Origin: JBPESP01 sp051710585
GTDB lineage: Bacteria > Pseudomonadota > Gammaproteobacteria > Enterobacterales > Enterobacteriaceae
Direction of reading: 5' to 3'
DNA: 64,000 bases
Assembly: GCA_051710585.1 (NCBI GenBank)
Contig: JBPESP010000004.1
Span: 124,001-188,000, forward strand
The position numbers and the translations under genes are program-made. The notes beneath the pieces are model-generated. The model was not told the DNA's origin, searched no databases, and worked only from the letters and a program-made list of their open reading frames with translations. Shown piece by piece: positions 41,701 through 54,086 of this stretch (positions are counted from its first letter, which is position 1; each line of letters starts with the position of its first letter).

Positions 41701-42526
41701 TCTTAGGCCAGAATAGCGTCTATGTCAACTAACACCCGCTCACTGAATTACCAGTTGTGCTGTAGCAAGCGACCATGTCTTCAATCTTGGCGGTTTTGCT
41801 GTCACCGATCAGCAATGATGTCAACATTATTTATATGTTATAATACAAATAATCAATGCTATTTACGCTAGTTTTTTGCCCGCGTACGACAATAATTGCG
41901 TTCAGATAAAGGACTTTCGCCATTTCTTTCTCGGTTAATTACCAAAAAGTTAAAGTAGTTCTGACTTAACGGCATGCGAATCTTCTAGTATTCTGTTAAT
42001 AGAGGGATCGGTTATAACCCGCTTACCCTGTTAGCGACGAAAAGGTTAGGGCACAACTGTGATTAATCAAACTAGATAATACCTTTGTGCTTCTATACCC
42101 ATCGTTCAAACAGGGAATATTCAGCTAATGGATAAGGAATAGGCACTCAATTCGTACAATAGTTAAAACTTCTATTCCGCCAGCAGTGCGAGTTCAAATC
42201 TAGCCGGTGATGAATAAAATATTCACATAGTCCAGACTAAAACGTTTTAAACTCTGATTCTGCTTGGCTAGCAGATATTTTTAATCCCTAATTATCATAG
42301 GGGCCTTACCACATGATACAGCCTGGCTTTGGTGAAAATAATCAATTCACATCGATAAAGCGTAAAGTATTCATACTGCACACAGCCAGCCAAAACCTTC
42401 TTTTGCTCATCCTGAAAGTAGATTAATAATTATTGGTAATATCAAAATGGGTAACGCCAAAATTGAAGGCAATGATCCAGAATGTGACGCCAGTGTCTAG
42501 AAATGCAGCATAGCCAAAATTATGCT

Positions 42527-42554
42527 AAACTCTCAGCGAGACCGCTGGGAGTTT
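42527..42554 (+). terminator. hairpin conserved between the two duplicated segments
   Basis: Stem AAACTCTCAGC/GCTGGGAGTTT (one mismatch) with a 6-base loop. The counterpart in copy 2 is at 51006-51033, where a CACTTTTTTC tract follows. Probably the terminator of a vanished gene. Confidence 0.5.
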
Positions 42555-42739
42555 CAGTTTATTTATTGCCTCAGCCCTATATTCCATTGAATTATAACGG
42601 AGCGAGGTAGCTTGATATATCATAAGGGTTCTTTACTGTTTGCTGAAAATTAGATGAAGGCGTCATAATAACATAGGCTAATAATGCGAAAGTAGGTATG
42701 CTTTATCGAGGATCACTAATAACACAAACACTATCAACA

Positions 42740-44830
42740 TGGGCGCCATTGTTAAGTCACTGCAGCTGTGTGAATCTGAGGAGAGTAAATAAAATTTGGA
42801 TTACTAGGCAGCATAAGTTTAGAATTCACCGTACTGATTATCGATTAATTAATCAGAGCGTCAGCGCCTGCCTAGGCAGTTTCATTTTTTTTTGACTATA
42901 CTCCAGTAAGCATTAATTTTACCAACATCTCTCGCCTGCCGTCCAAGGGGGTTCCCTTGGCGCTGGAAGGGCGGGGAAGATTACTGGATAAACACGAGAT
43001 GGCACTAGAGAAGTTCAGCGCGTAAGGTATCATCCTGTGTATAAACACATCTATAAAGCGCTCAATCAACTAGTGCATCGTAGATGCTACAACTGACTTA
43101 TACATTACACGGATGTATGACTGGACGCTCTTTATGGTAGATGATTTTTTATCATGTAAAAGGGGTCTTTTATCCTGGCCGCCTATTAGTACGTCAGGCG
43201 AGCTAAAGGTGCTCATTCCATATTTCGCCGAGTGAAAACAGGTTCACGATATTATTTTAGATAAGAGTTGCCTTGGAGATATTACGTAATTATTCCAAGA
43301 GAGCATTCAACAATATTATCACCAAGCTGTAGTTTGGTGGCGTGAACGGTATTATACTAAAGTGTACGGAAATTAATTTGTTGTTTACCCATATCAGATA
43401 TGGTGCTATTATTTAATATTTTAGAGATCCATGCAGCTGTGGATTTTCGCTAGGCTACATGGCGGCTGGCGGTTAAGAATGGTATTGCCAACATTTCAAA
43501 ATAATCTCTGTTGCTTATAGCAACAAGCAACTTATTATAGAATAAGCAAGTGGAACATGAAAAGAACAAAAAAAATCATACCACTAGTTAGTGAAGTTGA
43601 AAACACTCATTTTACGCTGTATGTGATGAGTACACGGGGAAGATCTTTCATATTCATAGCTATCGGCGATTATTATGACACTCTTTGATGGGTTATCTTT
43701 TATTTTTTATAATATTAAAAGTTGTGGTTAGTAAGGGTTTAATTAACTTACCCATTCAGTTATAGACGATTAGATTAAGATAAGCAACTATATCCTGGAT
43801 ATTCTTCATTCAAGTGAAGAAGAATAGCTTGGCGTTTGAGAAGCTTAGAATCATCAATGATTTTACCCCAATGTTGATACCATACCGATATTGGCCAAGG
43901 CGGCTATTATTTAGTTTGCCAGCAGTAAAGCGATTATCGGCAATATTTTGCCCATCCGCAGTACGGGCACAGAGCTGGGCATCAGCTATTAATTTAGATG
44001 GATGACTATTAGATTAGTCTACCAGGTGAATAAAAGCGTTCGTATAAACTTTACCACAATAGCAAAGAAATAATAGCTTATCAGTATTAGGTGTATAGTT
44101 GGAATACATTTCCACTGAGCAAGTTCTCCCTCGATCTTTGCTGCTTAATTTATACCCTGCTATCGTTAAAGTAGACAGCTAACTGCTAGAAGACTTACGC
44201 CAAAGAAGCTGACAGAGCAAGCATTAGCCAACAGATGTATCGACAGCCACTGCATATTTTTTGTTTTTTAAGTTTTGATGGTCTGTTTCAGTAGTAAACT
44301 GGCATTGAATATTATAGACCTTTATCGGCGTATAAATCACCGATAGCATCATATCTCGCTTTCTGGATTTCTTTTGCGCCTTAGGTTTTCATGCGGCATT
44401 TGAAGATAAAGAGTGGTTCAAAGACTATTTATACATATTTTGTGTATTTCTCCGCTATAAGCAGCTTGCACTCTTTTGGAGATAACACTTATATATGTCA
44501 ACTAAGCGCAATATTTTATAAATTCCTTACCCATCTATCTTTAACCTCATCGTGATATAAAAGTTTTAACTTCTTACAATTAACCGGCATTTTAAAATAT
44601 ACATCATTGAGATATAATAAGTAAGTATTATTGAAGGAGAGAACAATTTCGTGAATATTTTTTCTGTTAATGACATTAAAAGCGGGTAGCAACGGGGAAA
44701 ACTCTTATAGCAAATAATCGCAAAATTCAGTGATTATATCAGCATGATAAAAAACCTCGTGCTGAATATAGATCCACATGTCTCTTTTCCTGAGAGACCG
44801 CATAATAAATATTATTGGTATTCACGATAA
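42740..44830. other. 2.1 kb present only in duplication copy 1; unassigned
   Basis: This tract has no counterpart between the matching landmarks of copy 2. It is decayed and I recognised no gene. A perfect CCAAGGG/CCCTTGG hairpin lies at about 42944-42961. Whether it was inserted in copy 1 or deleted from copy 2 is unclear. Confidence 0.45.
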
Positions 44831-46290
44831 TGATACCCTCTTTTTATAAAATTGACGGTATGGTTAGCGCTAGAACCGTGGATATTAAGCTTTTCCGTCG
44901 TCAAGTGGCCTGTTTGCGGCTGCTGGGTCAAGGAAAAAATAAAATTTCCGTGCTGGAATTCCCGATGAGAAATCTGTAAACCTTCCTCCATATAACATAC
45001 TACCCAGTTATTCATATTTAATAACCCAATATACCGCGATAGTTATTCGCTGTACCGCACTTGTTTAATTACTGAATCACTGACGTTGATATCGGTGACA
45101 GAAATATAAATATGCTCATCCTGAAGTTTGATGGCGATAATAATAACTTCATTATCTAAATAAAGCTAAATACCGTAGGAGATAATGCTTTACAAGCAGT
45201 AGCTGAATAAATATTTGGAGGATTGGAGCTACACGATAATTCTTCATAAATATCGTAGATTATGGTGAATTTACTGTCGAAGCGCGCTTTCTTAAAGAAA
45301 GCCATAATCCTGAAAATACAATTAATCTCTTTTTTTTAATATCGCGATATATTCATCCTTTAATTCCAGATTATTGTGTAAATAGCAGGACAATTTAATA
45401 ATAAACAGACAATGCCATAACGAGGAAATGGCGTTTAGAGTTTTAAACAGAAAATGCAGATTAATTTTACTTTTATTGCATACAGCTTTGCTGCGATAAG
45501 CCATTCTTGAAGTTTCTTCATATACGATACCTTGATTTGGCTTGAGATTATTTATGAAAGCCCAACTGCTATTATCTCCTTTAAGGAATTTATAATTTTA
45601 TTGGAATAGAAATAATTTATTTTTAACGAGCCAGTGACGATACCTTTTCTTAAAAGGTAGGATAATTAGTGAGTGTATTTGTAGCTTATAATCACTTCAT
45701 TATTTTTTGAGCGTAATTTTACCACTAGCAATTTTTTAGAGCCTCGTCCGTACTAAGTATTTCATGGTAGTTATTTTAATATTCTTTGCCTACGCCAATA
45801 TATAATATAGACTAGGATATAGTTCTTGTGAGTGATAACGAGCGCGTACTACTTTAATAGTGATACCTACGATATTGCAAACGCTAATAAAATATTTGCT
45901 ATTGATATAATAAAAATTAGGCAGGTTTTATTGGCGATACCAGCGCCTACCTTGCTTAAGGTGCTGCAGTGACTTCTTTATTTTTTAACGCCTGTATGTA
46001 TACCAGCAAAATTACGCTGATTTTAATGACGTCAAGAATCATCGACAAGGCTATTTAACGACAAGATCTAGTTATATCCTGTAGGTTCAGCTTAGAATTA
46101 CTACGAGCAACATATGAGGGCTTTGCACAGCAAAGCCACAAAAGACCCCCCTATCCTTTAATAAAGCAAGATAACGAGATTAGACCGTGGATATCGATCC
46201 CAGAAGTCAAAAAGGAGGCCGCTTGATATAACTGTCATCATGCGGACGTTGATAAGAAGCAATTCTTTCATATGAATAAGACAGAAAATA

Positions 46291-47189
46291 GCGGTAACTA
46301 TCATTTCATATATTCCCGATAACTACGCTCTTCGGTTTTAAATAACTAACGCAAGAAGCGAGTGCGAGTCAATAAATAGGTATATAAGTATAAATATGGC
46401 CCGTTCATACACTGTTAACGGTATTTTAAATTTTATTCTTAATACTGATTAAGGCTAATAATAGCATAGTCTTCTACGTATAGAATTTTTGCTTTTTAAT
46501 TGAGGTTAAAATCTCGATTATTAGTGTGCACTTGATATTCTCTCAACCTGTTCCAGCGAAGACTATAATCAAAATAGGAAACTTTAGTAAGTATATAAGG
46601 AAATTATAACGATGATGTTTGCGTGGTTACATACTTAAATACGTAGATAAAAATAATGAAATGGAAGTTAATTTTTATTATTTTTCCTTTTGATGCCTCA
46701 ATGATAATCATCATTATTACCTCACAAGAATTTCTGCTATAATAGGAAAGCTACCTCTAAACTGAGACACTAGTGCGCAGAGAAGCTATATCCCATAAAA
46801 AAGTAGAAATAATTATTTCTATCTGTTCAAAATAAGGTATAGTGAATTTAATGCTAGTGAAGTTAGATAATAGCGACGCCATCTATGCTGGTGCCGGAAT
46901 ACAGGCTATCTCATTGATATCTACGGTGAGATAATTGCCTGGTGCTCAGGTGCAGTCCACCTTCGTTGATTAAGGTTATTATTTTGCGAGTTTGAATGCG
47001 CAATTCGCAAAAGCATATCCGCTTCCAAAGTGATAATCCTCGCCCACCAAATACGTTGAGCTAGATTTTTTTTGAGAGAGTCTTAGAGCGCAATTGGCGC
47101 TCCAATATAACCTACTGGTGGTACATGATGTGTGCTCCTATGCAGATATTTTTATGCTAGCTGGCATGGCGGCATCGTTCATTATACAA
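46291..47189. other. decayed DNA between duplication copy 1 and IS fossil
   Basis: No gene, RNA or repeat recognised in about 0.9 kb. ORFs are short and stop codons dense. Confidence 0.45.
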
Positions 47190-48180
47190 GTAGCGCTATC
47201 TAAATCTGAAAATATTGCGCTATATTTTTTTACACTATCGAAAATATAGTCCATTATCAGTATTTACTTCTTCAGACTTCTGAAGAAATACTCCATTGGA
47301 TTGTTTGTCCTAACACTTACCACGCAAATTCATGCTTTTTTAATCTGGTAACGCCATAGCAACTGTTGAAACTGCATCCCCCTTATAATGCGCCATCTCC
47401 AATGCGTTAATAGTCAATCTGGCTATCCGTTGAAAATGACGTAGCTAAAAGCCTATCTTAGAGGCAGCGCCGCCCCATCCAAAAGCCTCTCTAAGTTGCC
47501 ATGGTGGCGGATATTTCTAACGCTAACTTTACCATAACCGATATTGCGCAGTTCATAAACCTGACTGCACAATACCATTTCCTGCCGGCCGTCCTGTCAA
47601 GAAAACTTTTCTAGTATATTGAAATTTCTGCGAGGAACCCTGAACACGTGGTGGAGTTGTAGACACAGGATAATTTGCTCTTAATTTAATAAGAATTATT
47701 GAGAGTTTGGACATTTAATATTACCGTAGCTTTTTTAAAATTATACTGGCTAACTCTAATACTTGCTACTAAATTATACTGTATGATATGATTTTCTTCA
47801 GAATTCGTATAGAGTTAAGTTACCGTTAAACTAGTGAAGCCAGATAATACTATAATACCCCTTCCCTTATATAGGGATAATCACATCCTGACCTTCATTA
47901 AAGGTGTTATAACCCTTTATTAAAACCCATTATTCTATAGTTGAACTTCAGAAAAAACTGCTCCATTAAGGAGTTACTTCCTTACTTAATACTTTGCTTT
48001 GTCCGATAAAGTCAAAAAGCTCTCTAATCTACGGCTGCCTTAGTTTCTGTGGAACACGAGTCATGTTAGCTGCCATACCAGTGCTAAAATATTTGTATTT
48101 GTGGAGTTTGTATCTGCCTACCATCAGCTCTTTCGCTAGATTGCCGACTAGCTAGAACCTAGAACGCCGCCTATTTTAAC
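47190..48180 (-). mobile_element. IS3-family insertion sequence fossil, copy C
   Basis: Minus-strand remnants: orfA end FKKATVILNVQTLNNSY (family LKKATALLMSDSLNNSR) near 47720. orfB: YELRNIGYGKVSVR with RHHGNLERLLDGAALPLR, FQQLLWRYQIKKA (family FRQLLWRYQIKQS), MNLRGKC (family MSRRGNCWDN) and NGVFLQKSEEVNTDNG (family ERFFRSLKSEW--DTGY). It lies between the two copies of the mntH-bearing duplication, so the element may have mediated that event. The upstream (right) limit is uncertain. Confidence 0.82.
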
Positions 48181-48639
48181 ACTATCTGCTGGTAAAAAAT
48201 AGGTCTAAACGCTTTAAGAACCAACAGAGTCGCCACTAGAGCCCCATGACTTCTATAAGTCAGCTACAATTAATCAGCTAATCACATCATTTTTATTCAC
48301 GAAAGCTTGGCGCTGCTTGTGGGATGGGATACGATGTATCTTAAAATTTTAGCACAATAATATGAACAGTATCATGCGCTCAGAGTGAGCCTATCATAAA
48401 TCACTTAGTTAGTGCGATATTAAGAGCGCCATAATCTTTTTTTTAAATTTCGCTTTCCGTTTTGAGGCTCTGTATCCTGTTTTTTCATTTCTCTAAATTT
48501 AATCCATTCTGGAGTCAGAGACAGCCTAAGAAACATTCTCTCTTAGCAGTTTAGACATAACAATTTTATCCAATGGTTGATAACAGAAAGACTGTACATG
48601 ATACTGAAAACAAAACCGGCATCTTCATGGCAAATAATA

Positions 48640-51600
48640 ATTTATCAAACAGAACGGAGAAACCTTGCACGAAATCCAGGCCTATTTTTTGAAATTATAG
48701 AAGAAACGGGTGAGCAAAATTCTTCTTTCTCCTTCCTTAGAACATTCCATAAAATCGGAAAATTTTACCTCTTAGTAAACTCTTCTTAATAAGAAAGGTC
48801 GAAAGATAAAATTTATGTTAGGATAAAAACTATCCTGTGCTATATTTTTTTAGCCGATAAAGTGAAAGATATTGCGTTCGGGCCTCCCATAGCGTGAAAG
48901 ATTGTGCATTTACGGTTGCCTATCGCAGAAAAAAGCAGGATTGCCTTAAATGCATTTTATAATCATTATTAAATGAATAAAACTCATAAACATGTAAGTT
49001 AATAAGGGTTATTGCTATGGAGGAAAGCCGTACTGCGGATAATACTAACCGTACCGCTAGAAAAGTGAAGCTTTCCTTACTTGGACCCGCTTTCATCGCT
49101 GCAATTGGCTATATTGATCCAGGTAACTTTGCCACCAATATTCAAGCGGGAGCTAGTTTTGGCTATCAGCTGCTATGGGTGGTATTATGGGCCAATATCA
49201 TGGCAATGCTAATTCAGCTTCTGTCCGCTAAATTAGGCATTGCCACCGGAAAGAATCTAGCTGAACACATTCGTGATCGGTTTCCTCGTCCTGCAGTTTG
49301 GGCCTATTGGGTGCAGGCTGAAATTATCGCAATGGCGACAGACCTGGCAGAATTTATCGGCGCCGCCATTGGCTTTAAAATGCTGCTTGGGGTATCCCTG
49401 TTGCAGGGCGCTGTCATTACCGGCATCGGTACTTTTTTAATTTTAACATTGCAAAATCGTAGGCAGAAATCACTGGAAGTTGTGATAGGTGGCCTTCTCT
49501 TGTTTGTTGCAACAGCTTATATAGCCGAGCTGTTTTATTCCCGTCCGGAAATGAGGGAATTGGGTAGCGGGCTGCTTTGGCCGACGCTGCCTAATAGCAA
49601 AGCAGTATTTTTGGCTGCCGGCGTGCTGGGGGCGACCATCATGCCGCACGTCATCTATCTTCACTCCTCTCTGACCCAGCATGAACGGGTAGTAAGCCGC
49701 TCTAAACGTTATTCTTCCACCAAACTGGATGTAGCTATCGCTATGACTATTGCCGGTTTTGTCAATTTAGCGATGATGGCGACAGCTGCGGCATTTCATT
49801 TTAGTGGTCATACCGGCATTTCCGATCTAGATGAGGCCTACCTAACATTAGCGCCGTTACTCAACCATACCGCCGCTACGGTGTTCGGCTTAAGTCTAGT
49901 TGCGGCGGGGTTGTCCTCTACAGTCGTTGGCACCATGGCTGGGCAAGTGGTTATGCAAGGATTTGTGCATTTTTATATACCGCTGCTATTGCGCCGGGTG
50001 ATAACGATGCTGCCGTCATTTCTGGTGATTATGCTAGGGCTTGATCCAACACACATTCTAGTGATGAGCCAGGTGTTACTTAGCTTTGGTATCGCGCTGG
50101 CGCTAGTACCGCTATTGGTATTCACCGGTAATCGCCAATTGATGAATGAATTAGTCAACTCGCCCGTTATTAAAGGTATGGGCTGGCTGATTGTGGCGGT
50201 GGTCGTTACATTGAATATCTACTTGCTGATCGGGACCGTCATAGGACACTAAATTCAAGCCAGGATAGCGTCAGTGTCAGCCAACACCGCTCACTGAATT
50301 ATACCAGTTAGCTTATATAGATATAGGTAGGCATAGCGGCCCATATCGTCAATATACGTGATTTTTTACTGTCGTCGACAGGCCGTGTAATTACTTACTA
50401 TTAACATAATTTCGCCAGTTTTTAGCTGTATTCAATATTAATTGCGTTTAGATGATAAACTTTTTCCATTTCTTTACTAGATTAATTACTTTAGAGAAAA
50501 ATAGCTCTGACTTGGTGATATGCGCTTCTTTTGGAATTCCGCTAAGATAGCAATAGGTTAGACCTATCTACTAGCGACTAGCGACGAAAAGGTTATCGCG
50601 CTACTGGGGTGATTGATAAAACTGAATAATAGGTATGACTCTACATTCCCATTATTCAAACAGGGAATGTTTCAGCTAAAGGGATACCCAATTTGCGTAA
50701 CAATCAAAACACCTGCTCTGCTATTGGTATCTCCAAATTTGGCCGGTAATAAAATATTCTTAACAGTTAAGAAAAAAGTATTTTCAATACCCTAATGTAG
50801 GTATCTACAAGGTATTCTTAATCCCTCAATCGCTGTAGGGAACCCCCTCAGATAGGGTGTCCTGTCCTAGTGGATCTAATCAATTCATCTCGATAAGGCG
50901 TAAAGTCTTCATGCAGTACAGCCTGCTAAAATTTTCAGACATCGATCCTGGAGGTCAGCTATAATTATTGACAGTATTGAAAATCAGTAACCATAAAATT
51001 GTACTAAACTCCCAGCTAAGCTGGTGGGAGTTTCAGATCACTTTTTTCTACAGCGACAATACTCTATCACGTCATAATATTAACGTAGGTAATAATGTGG
51101 CAAAAGAAGTATCTTTATCGAACTCGTCAGTAATACAAGCACTATCCCTTTTATCAAATTGACAGTATGGCTAGCGCAGGAACATAGTATAAAAACGTTG
51201 GCATCAACAGACGCCTTTCGCAATCAAGCTTACGCAGTAAGCCGCCAGTACGCTGTTAGTTGTATGGCTGAAAGAATGAAAATATAATCGAACGCTTTCA
51301 GCCCAAATAAATGCCGCCACCGCGTGTTCTTCCTTGTAACAGATAATAAAAATAATCAAAGGCTTAAGTACGAATTTGCTGATGCTTTAGCCAATGAAAC
51401 TCCATCTAGCGACAGGATATCGATATTCGGAAGTATTAAATCCACCTCATAATTTTATAAATAGCAGAGCACATACAGCCAATTAGCAAACCTAGCGACG
51501 ACATACAGGCAGTTGTATTTTTTTACACTAAATCTGCAGCTCTCTTAATATAATACACGACACCTCAATTTAACTTGAGATGATTTGTGAAAGTTAAACC

Positions 51601-52350
51601 ACCAGTATCGCTTTTAGCAAAGTTGATAATTTTATAAACATAGCAATAGTAGATTTTTTAGCGAAACCGGTGACGACGCCTTTCTCCAACAAAGCCATGA
51701 TATGATTAGTGAGTATATTGCAGCATACGTACTATCCGTTTCCTAATTGTTTTTGATCATGGTTTACTGCTGGCAATCATTTCGCACCTCATCCACACTA
51801 AGTATTTCATAGCCTATATTGTAGCACTAAGCGCTCGCACCGATAGGGCAGAATACGCTGATGAGTATAATGACGACCTTATATACTTTGATATCGTTAC
51901 ATACGATATAGCAAATGCTGATCAAAATATTTGCTATTGGTATAATAAAAGTTAGGCAGGTTTTATTGGCGATGTTCAGCAATATCTTAGGCTAACGTGT
52001 AGGAATGATTTCTTTTTTTATTTTTTTTGACAATTTCTATTCCAGAAAAAAATCAGACTAATGCTAACAGCACCTTAGAATCATCAGTAAGGCTATTTGG
52101 TAATAAGATCCAGTCTCAGTCCCATGGTAGTTTCGGTAGATTACTGCGAGCAAATATAGTAAGAGATTCGCACAGCATCCCCGGCAAGGATTATCCCTAA
52201 ATGGCAGGACATTCTTTCTGACCAGAAAATGAATATGTCCGAAAGGAAACTACGCCTGTTATCACGCTGCTAATTACGTAGGTCACCAATGTTAGACTGT
52301 GGATATATCAATGAAATAGGCTTTTGCGGAATTCTTTCCTGATTATTTAT
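48640..52350 (+). repeat. segmental duplication, copy 2 (with intact mntH)
   Basis: Counterpart of 40560-46290, offset by about 8.1 kb at mntH. Apart from mntH, the 2.1 kb after it (50253-52350) carries no recognisable gene in either copy, yet collinear similarity persists through it. So either the ancestral segment held genes now unreadable in both copies, or noncoding sequence was duplicated after decay began. Confidence 0.85.
49017..50252 (+). CDS. mntH: MntH, proton-coupled Mn(II) transporter (NRAMP)
   Basis: MntH imports manganese (and iron) with protons across the inner membrane. It has 411 residues (412 in E. coli) and about 11 hydrophobic helices. The metal-binding motif in helix 1 is GYIDPGNFATN, with Asp34 and Asn37, and helix 6 carries GATIMPHVIYLHS. 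Also visible: QAEIIAMATDLAEFIGAAIG, HFSGHTGISDLDEAYLTLAP and LSSTVVGTMAGQVVMQGF. The frame is undamaged although the whole surrounding duplicated segment has decayed, which implies selection on this copy. The ribosome site is weak (AATAAGGG). No MntR or Fur box was identified. Confidence 0.97.
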   Translation: MEESRTADNTNRTARKVKLSLLGPAFIAAIGYIDPGNFATNIQAGASFGYQLLWVVLWANIMAMLIQLLSAKLGIATGKNLAEHIRDRFPRPAVWAYWVQAEIIAMATDLAEFIGAAIGFKMLLGVSLLQGAVITGIGTFLILTLQNRRQKSLEVVIGGLLLFVATAYIAELFYSRPEMRELGSGLLWPTLPNSKAVFLAAGVLGATIMPHVIYLHSSLTQHERVVSRSKRYSSTKLDVAIAMTIAGFVNLAMMATAAAFHFSGHTGISDLDEAYLTLAPLLNHTAATVFGLSLVAAGLSSTVVGTMAGQVVMQGFVHFYIPLLLRRVITMLPSFLVIMLGLDPTHILVMSQVLLSFGIALALVPLLVFTGNRQLMNELVNSPVIKGMGWLIVAVVVTLNIYLLIGTVIGH

Positions 52351-52499
52351 GATTGCAGATAAAAGCTTGAAGCCTTAAAAGTTTTATACGGGTAAATGGA
52401 TGGATTACAGTAGCCCTCCTCTAAAGAAAAAATCCTTGACAGTGAATCTGTTGAAATGTAGATGGTTATCAAAAAAGTACCATGTGAAGCACAAGCTAT
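50253..52499. other. decayed DNA of duplication copy 2
   Basis: Two kilobases after mntH without a recognisable gene. It contains the conserved hairpin at 51006-51033 and short ORFs of 60-64 codons that find no match. Similarity to copy 1 runs to about 52350. Confidence 0.5.
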
Positions 52500-53190
52500 A
52501 TACCGATGAATATAGTTTATGAAAATGATAATATCTTCGTCATCAATAAACCGCGTGATCTGGTCGTGTATCCCAACACTGGTAATCCCCCGATAGGTAC
52601 TATGTTAAATTCACTGCTACATTATATGGATAAAAAATACGATTAGATAATAGTGGTAACCAAAACCGTTCCAGTATAGCTTCGTCTAGGGAGCGTCACT
52701 GCAAGCACGAGAAATTACCCCGAATACGAATGGCTCGCTATCAACACCATGACCGCCAGCGGTACCGTTTATCAGTCGATCTATACAACCCGCTATCAAA
52801 CCGGATGTATATGGCAATGCAGTTGATGGACAAGCGGACGATAATCCATAATCATAAAATTATGATACTTGTACGCTCATATTTATCTGCAGTTTCGTTT
52901 GAAAACAAGATGAACGCATTAAAATACGCGTATATATATGGTATATATCAATCATCTATCAGTAAATAATCCCGCTTAATAACCAGCGCTCACCAAATGG
53001 ACTTCCCACACTTTAAATGAGTTACTACACAGTTTGATCATCAGACACTGTATCCCAAACCCTACTGCGACTAGAGCATTATCCCATTACTTCTATTAAA
53101 GTGGAGTGGCATACACTACTACTACCGTAAGATATATTAGTGGTAATAATGATATTGAAGAGACAGATAGGACTTTTTTAACTATAGCAT
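52500..53190 (+). pseudogene. rluD: rluD (23S rRNA pseudouridine synthase D) pseudogene
   Basis: RluD makes pseudouridines 1911, 1915 and 1917 in 23S rRNA. Remnants: MNIVYENDNIFVINKPRDLV (family LDIVYEDEDIIVINKPRDLV), then TMLNSLLHY, VVTKTVPV-LRLGS (family VVAKTVPAQTRL), EYEWLAINTMTASGTVYQSI (family EYEAVAIGHMTAGGTVDEPI), FRLKTR-THQ (family RLETGRTHQ) and a shifted GVEWHTLLLP (family EMEWHAPIPQD). The segment with catalytic Asp (HRLDKDTTG) is deleted. It precedes yfiH and clpB, as in E. coli. Confidence 0.92.
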
Positions 53191-53219
53191 GAACTAGCTT
53201 TTAGCCAAATGATATTAGG

Positions 53220-53960
53220 CCCGCGCGATTAACTTACTTTTCCATCTGAGTCCGAGCCTACAATGCAACTCTCATGAGGAGAGTGAGCCATGCGCTATGA
53301 AATTCGCTTAAAATATAGGCGGTCATATCGGGGGTAATCCAGAGGTCATGGCTGAAAATCGTCGCTAGATGGTGGATTTCTAGCAGATTTACTCACCGCG
53401 CCCTCTGGTTAACGAAAGTGCACGATATTGATATGTTAACGATCAATAGTGCCTCTCCCTCCACTGCATAGTGATACGGTTTTGCACCCATATGCCAGAC
53501 AAGTATGCATGACCATAAGCGCTTATTTTCTGCAGGTACTGTTTGCGATCGGGCAGTACGGGAAGAGTTCCCATAACCCGCTTGGATATAATAAGCAGGG
53601 AAAAATTGTGCGCCGCGCATACCTCGAGCAAAGGCTACATGTTCCAGACGTTACAGGCGTATATTTTTACCTGGCTGGAACTTATCATTATTAGTCAATA
53701 GGCGTTTGAAGTGTACGTCGAAATTAAAGATGACCTTACCCGTTTATGACCCGTGGCAACAGCAGATGTATTTATCCCTTAGGATGAAGATACCTGGCCG
53801 ATCCCTATCAACTGACGCGTTTATTTCTATGGATGGCTAGGATCCCACGTATACATGGTAGTCAAAATTGTATAGTGCAAGAGAAAAAGGACTTTTCTCC
53901 TAAATTTAGTGCACGCAGGTGTCACTAGAGGTATAGTTTTGATATAGCTGATATAATTCT
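53220..53960 (+). pseudogene. yfiH: yfiH (pgeF, purine nucleoside phosphorylase-like) pseudogene
   Basis: YfiH/PgeF is a laccase-domain purine nucleosidase/editing enzyme. Remnants: LMRRVSHAL-NSLKIGGHIG (family R-GGVS-PPYDSLNLGAHCG), GNPEVMAENRR, near the end RYLADPYQLTRLFLWMARIP (family KYLADIYQLARQRL--VGI) and a degraded FSPKFSARRCHRRYSF (family FSYRRD--TGRMASFIW). Frameshifts throughout. An 81-codon ORF at 53449 is an artefact of another frame. It lies between rluD and clpB, the conserved order. Confidence 0.85.
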
Positions 53961-54012
53961 TGCCAAAAGCAATTCAGGATAATAGTAATTATCTTTCAGA
54001 TTTTTGACGAAA

Positions 54013-54053
54013 TATCCTTGAATTTTAAATAAAAAACCTTTTAAAATTTAAGG
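54013..54053 (+). promoter_or_regulatory. stem-loop and possible sigma-32 element before clpB
   Basis: CCTTGAATTTTAAA (54013-54026) can pair with TTTAAAATTTAAGG (54040-54053), with one G-U pair. The left arm contains CTTGAA, the heat-shock -35 consensus, but at the expected distance only CCTTTTAA is found rather than CCCCAT-T. A degraded heat-shock promoter or an RNA structure is possible. Confidence 0.35.
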
Positions 54054-54086
54054 ATATCAGTTTTAAGTAATTAAGGGGGGGGAGTT

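Larger units (their letters stand above)
40560..46290 (+). repeat. segmental duplication, copy 1 (with dead mntH)
   Basis: This segment is alignable by eye, in order and same orientation, to 48640-52350. Shared landmarks include the region before mntH (40741 with 48841), mntH itself (40980 with 49079), the sequence after it (41715 with 50260), acgaaaaggtt (42040 with 50587), an AAACTCYCAGC hairpin (42527 with 51006), TGGTTAGCGC/TGGCTAGCGC (44860 with 51165) and ATTAGGCAGGTTTTATTGGC (45915 with 51951). Copy 1 has about 2.1 kb extra between 42740 and 44830. Divergence is substantial on both sides outside mntH. Confidence 0.85.

Noticed and set aside
42170..42215. tRNA T-arm-like sequence (GAGTTCAAATC)
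   Set aside because: No matching D-arm, anticodon arm or acceptor stem could be built, and the copy 2 counterpart does not preserve it.
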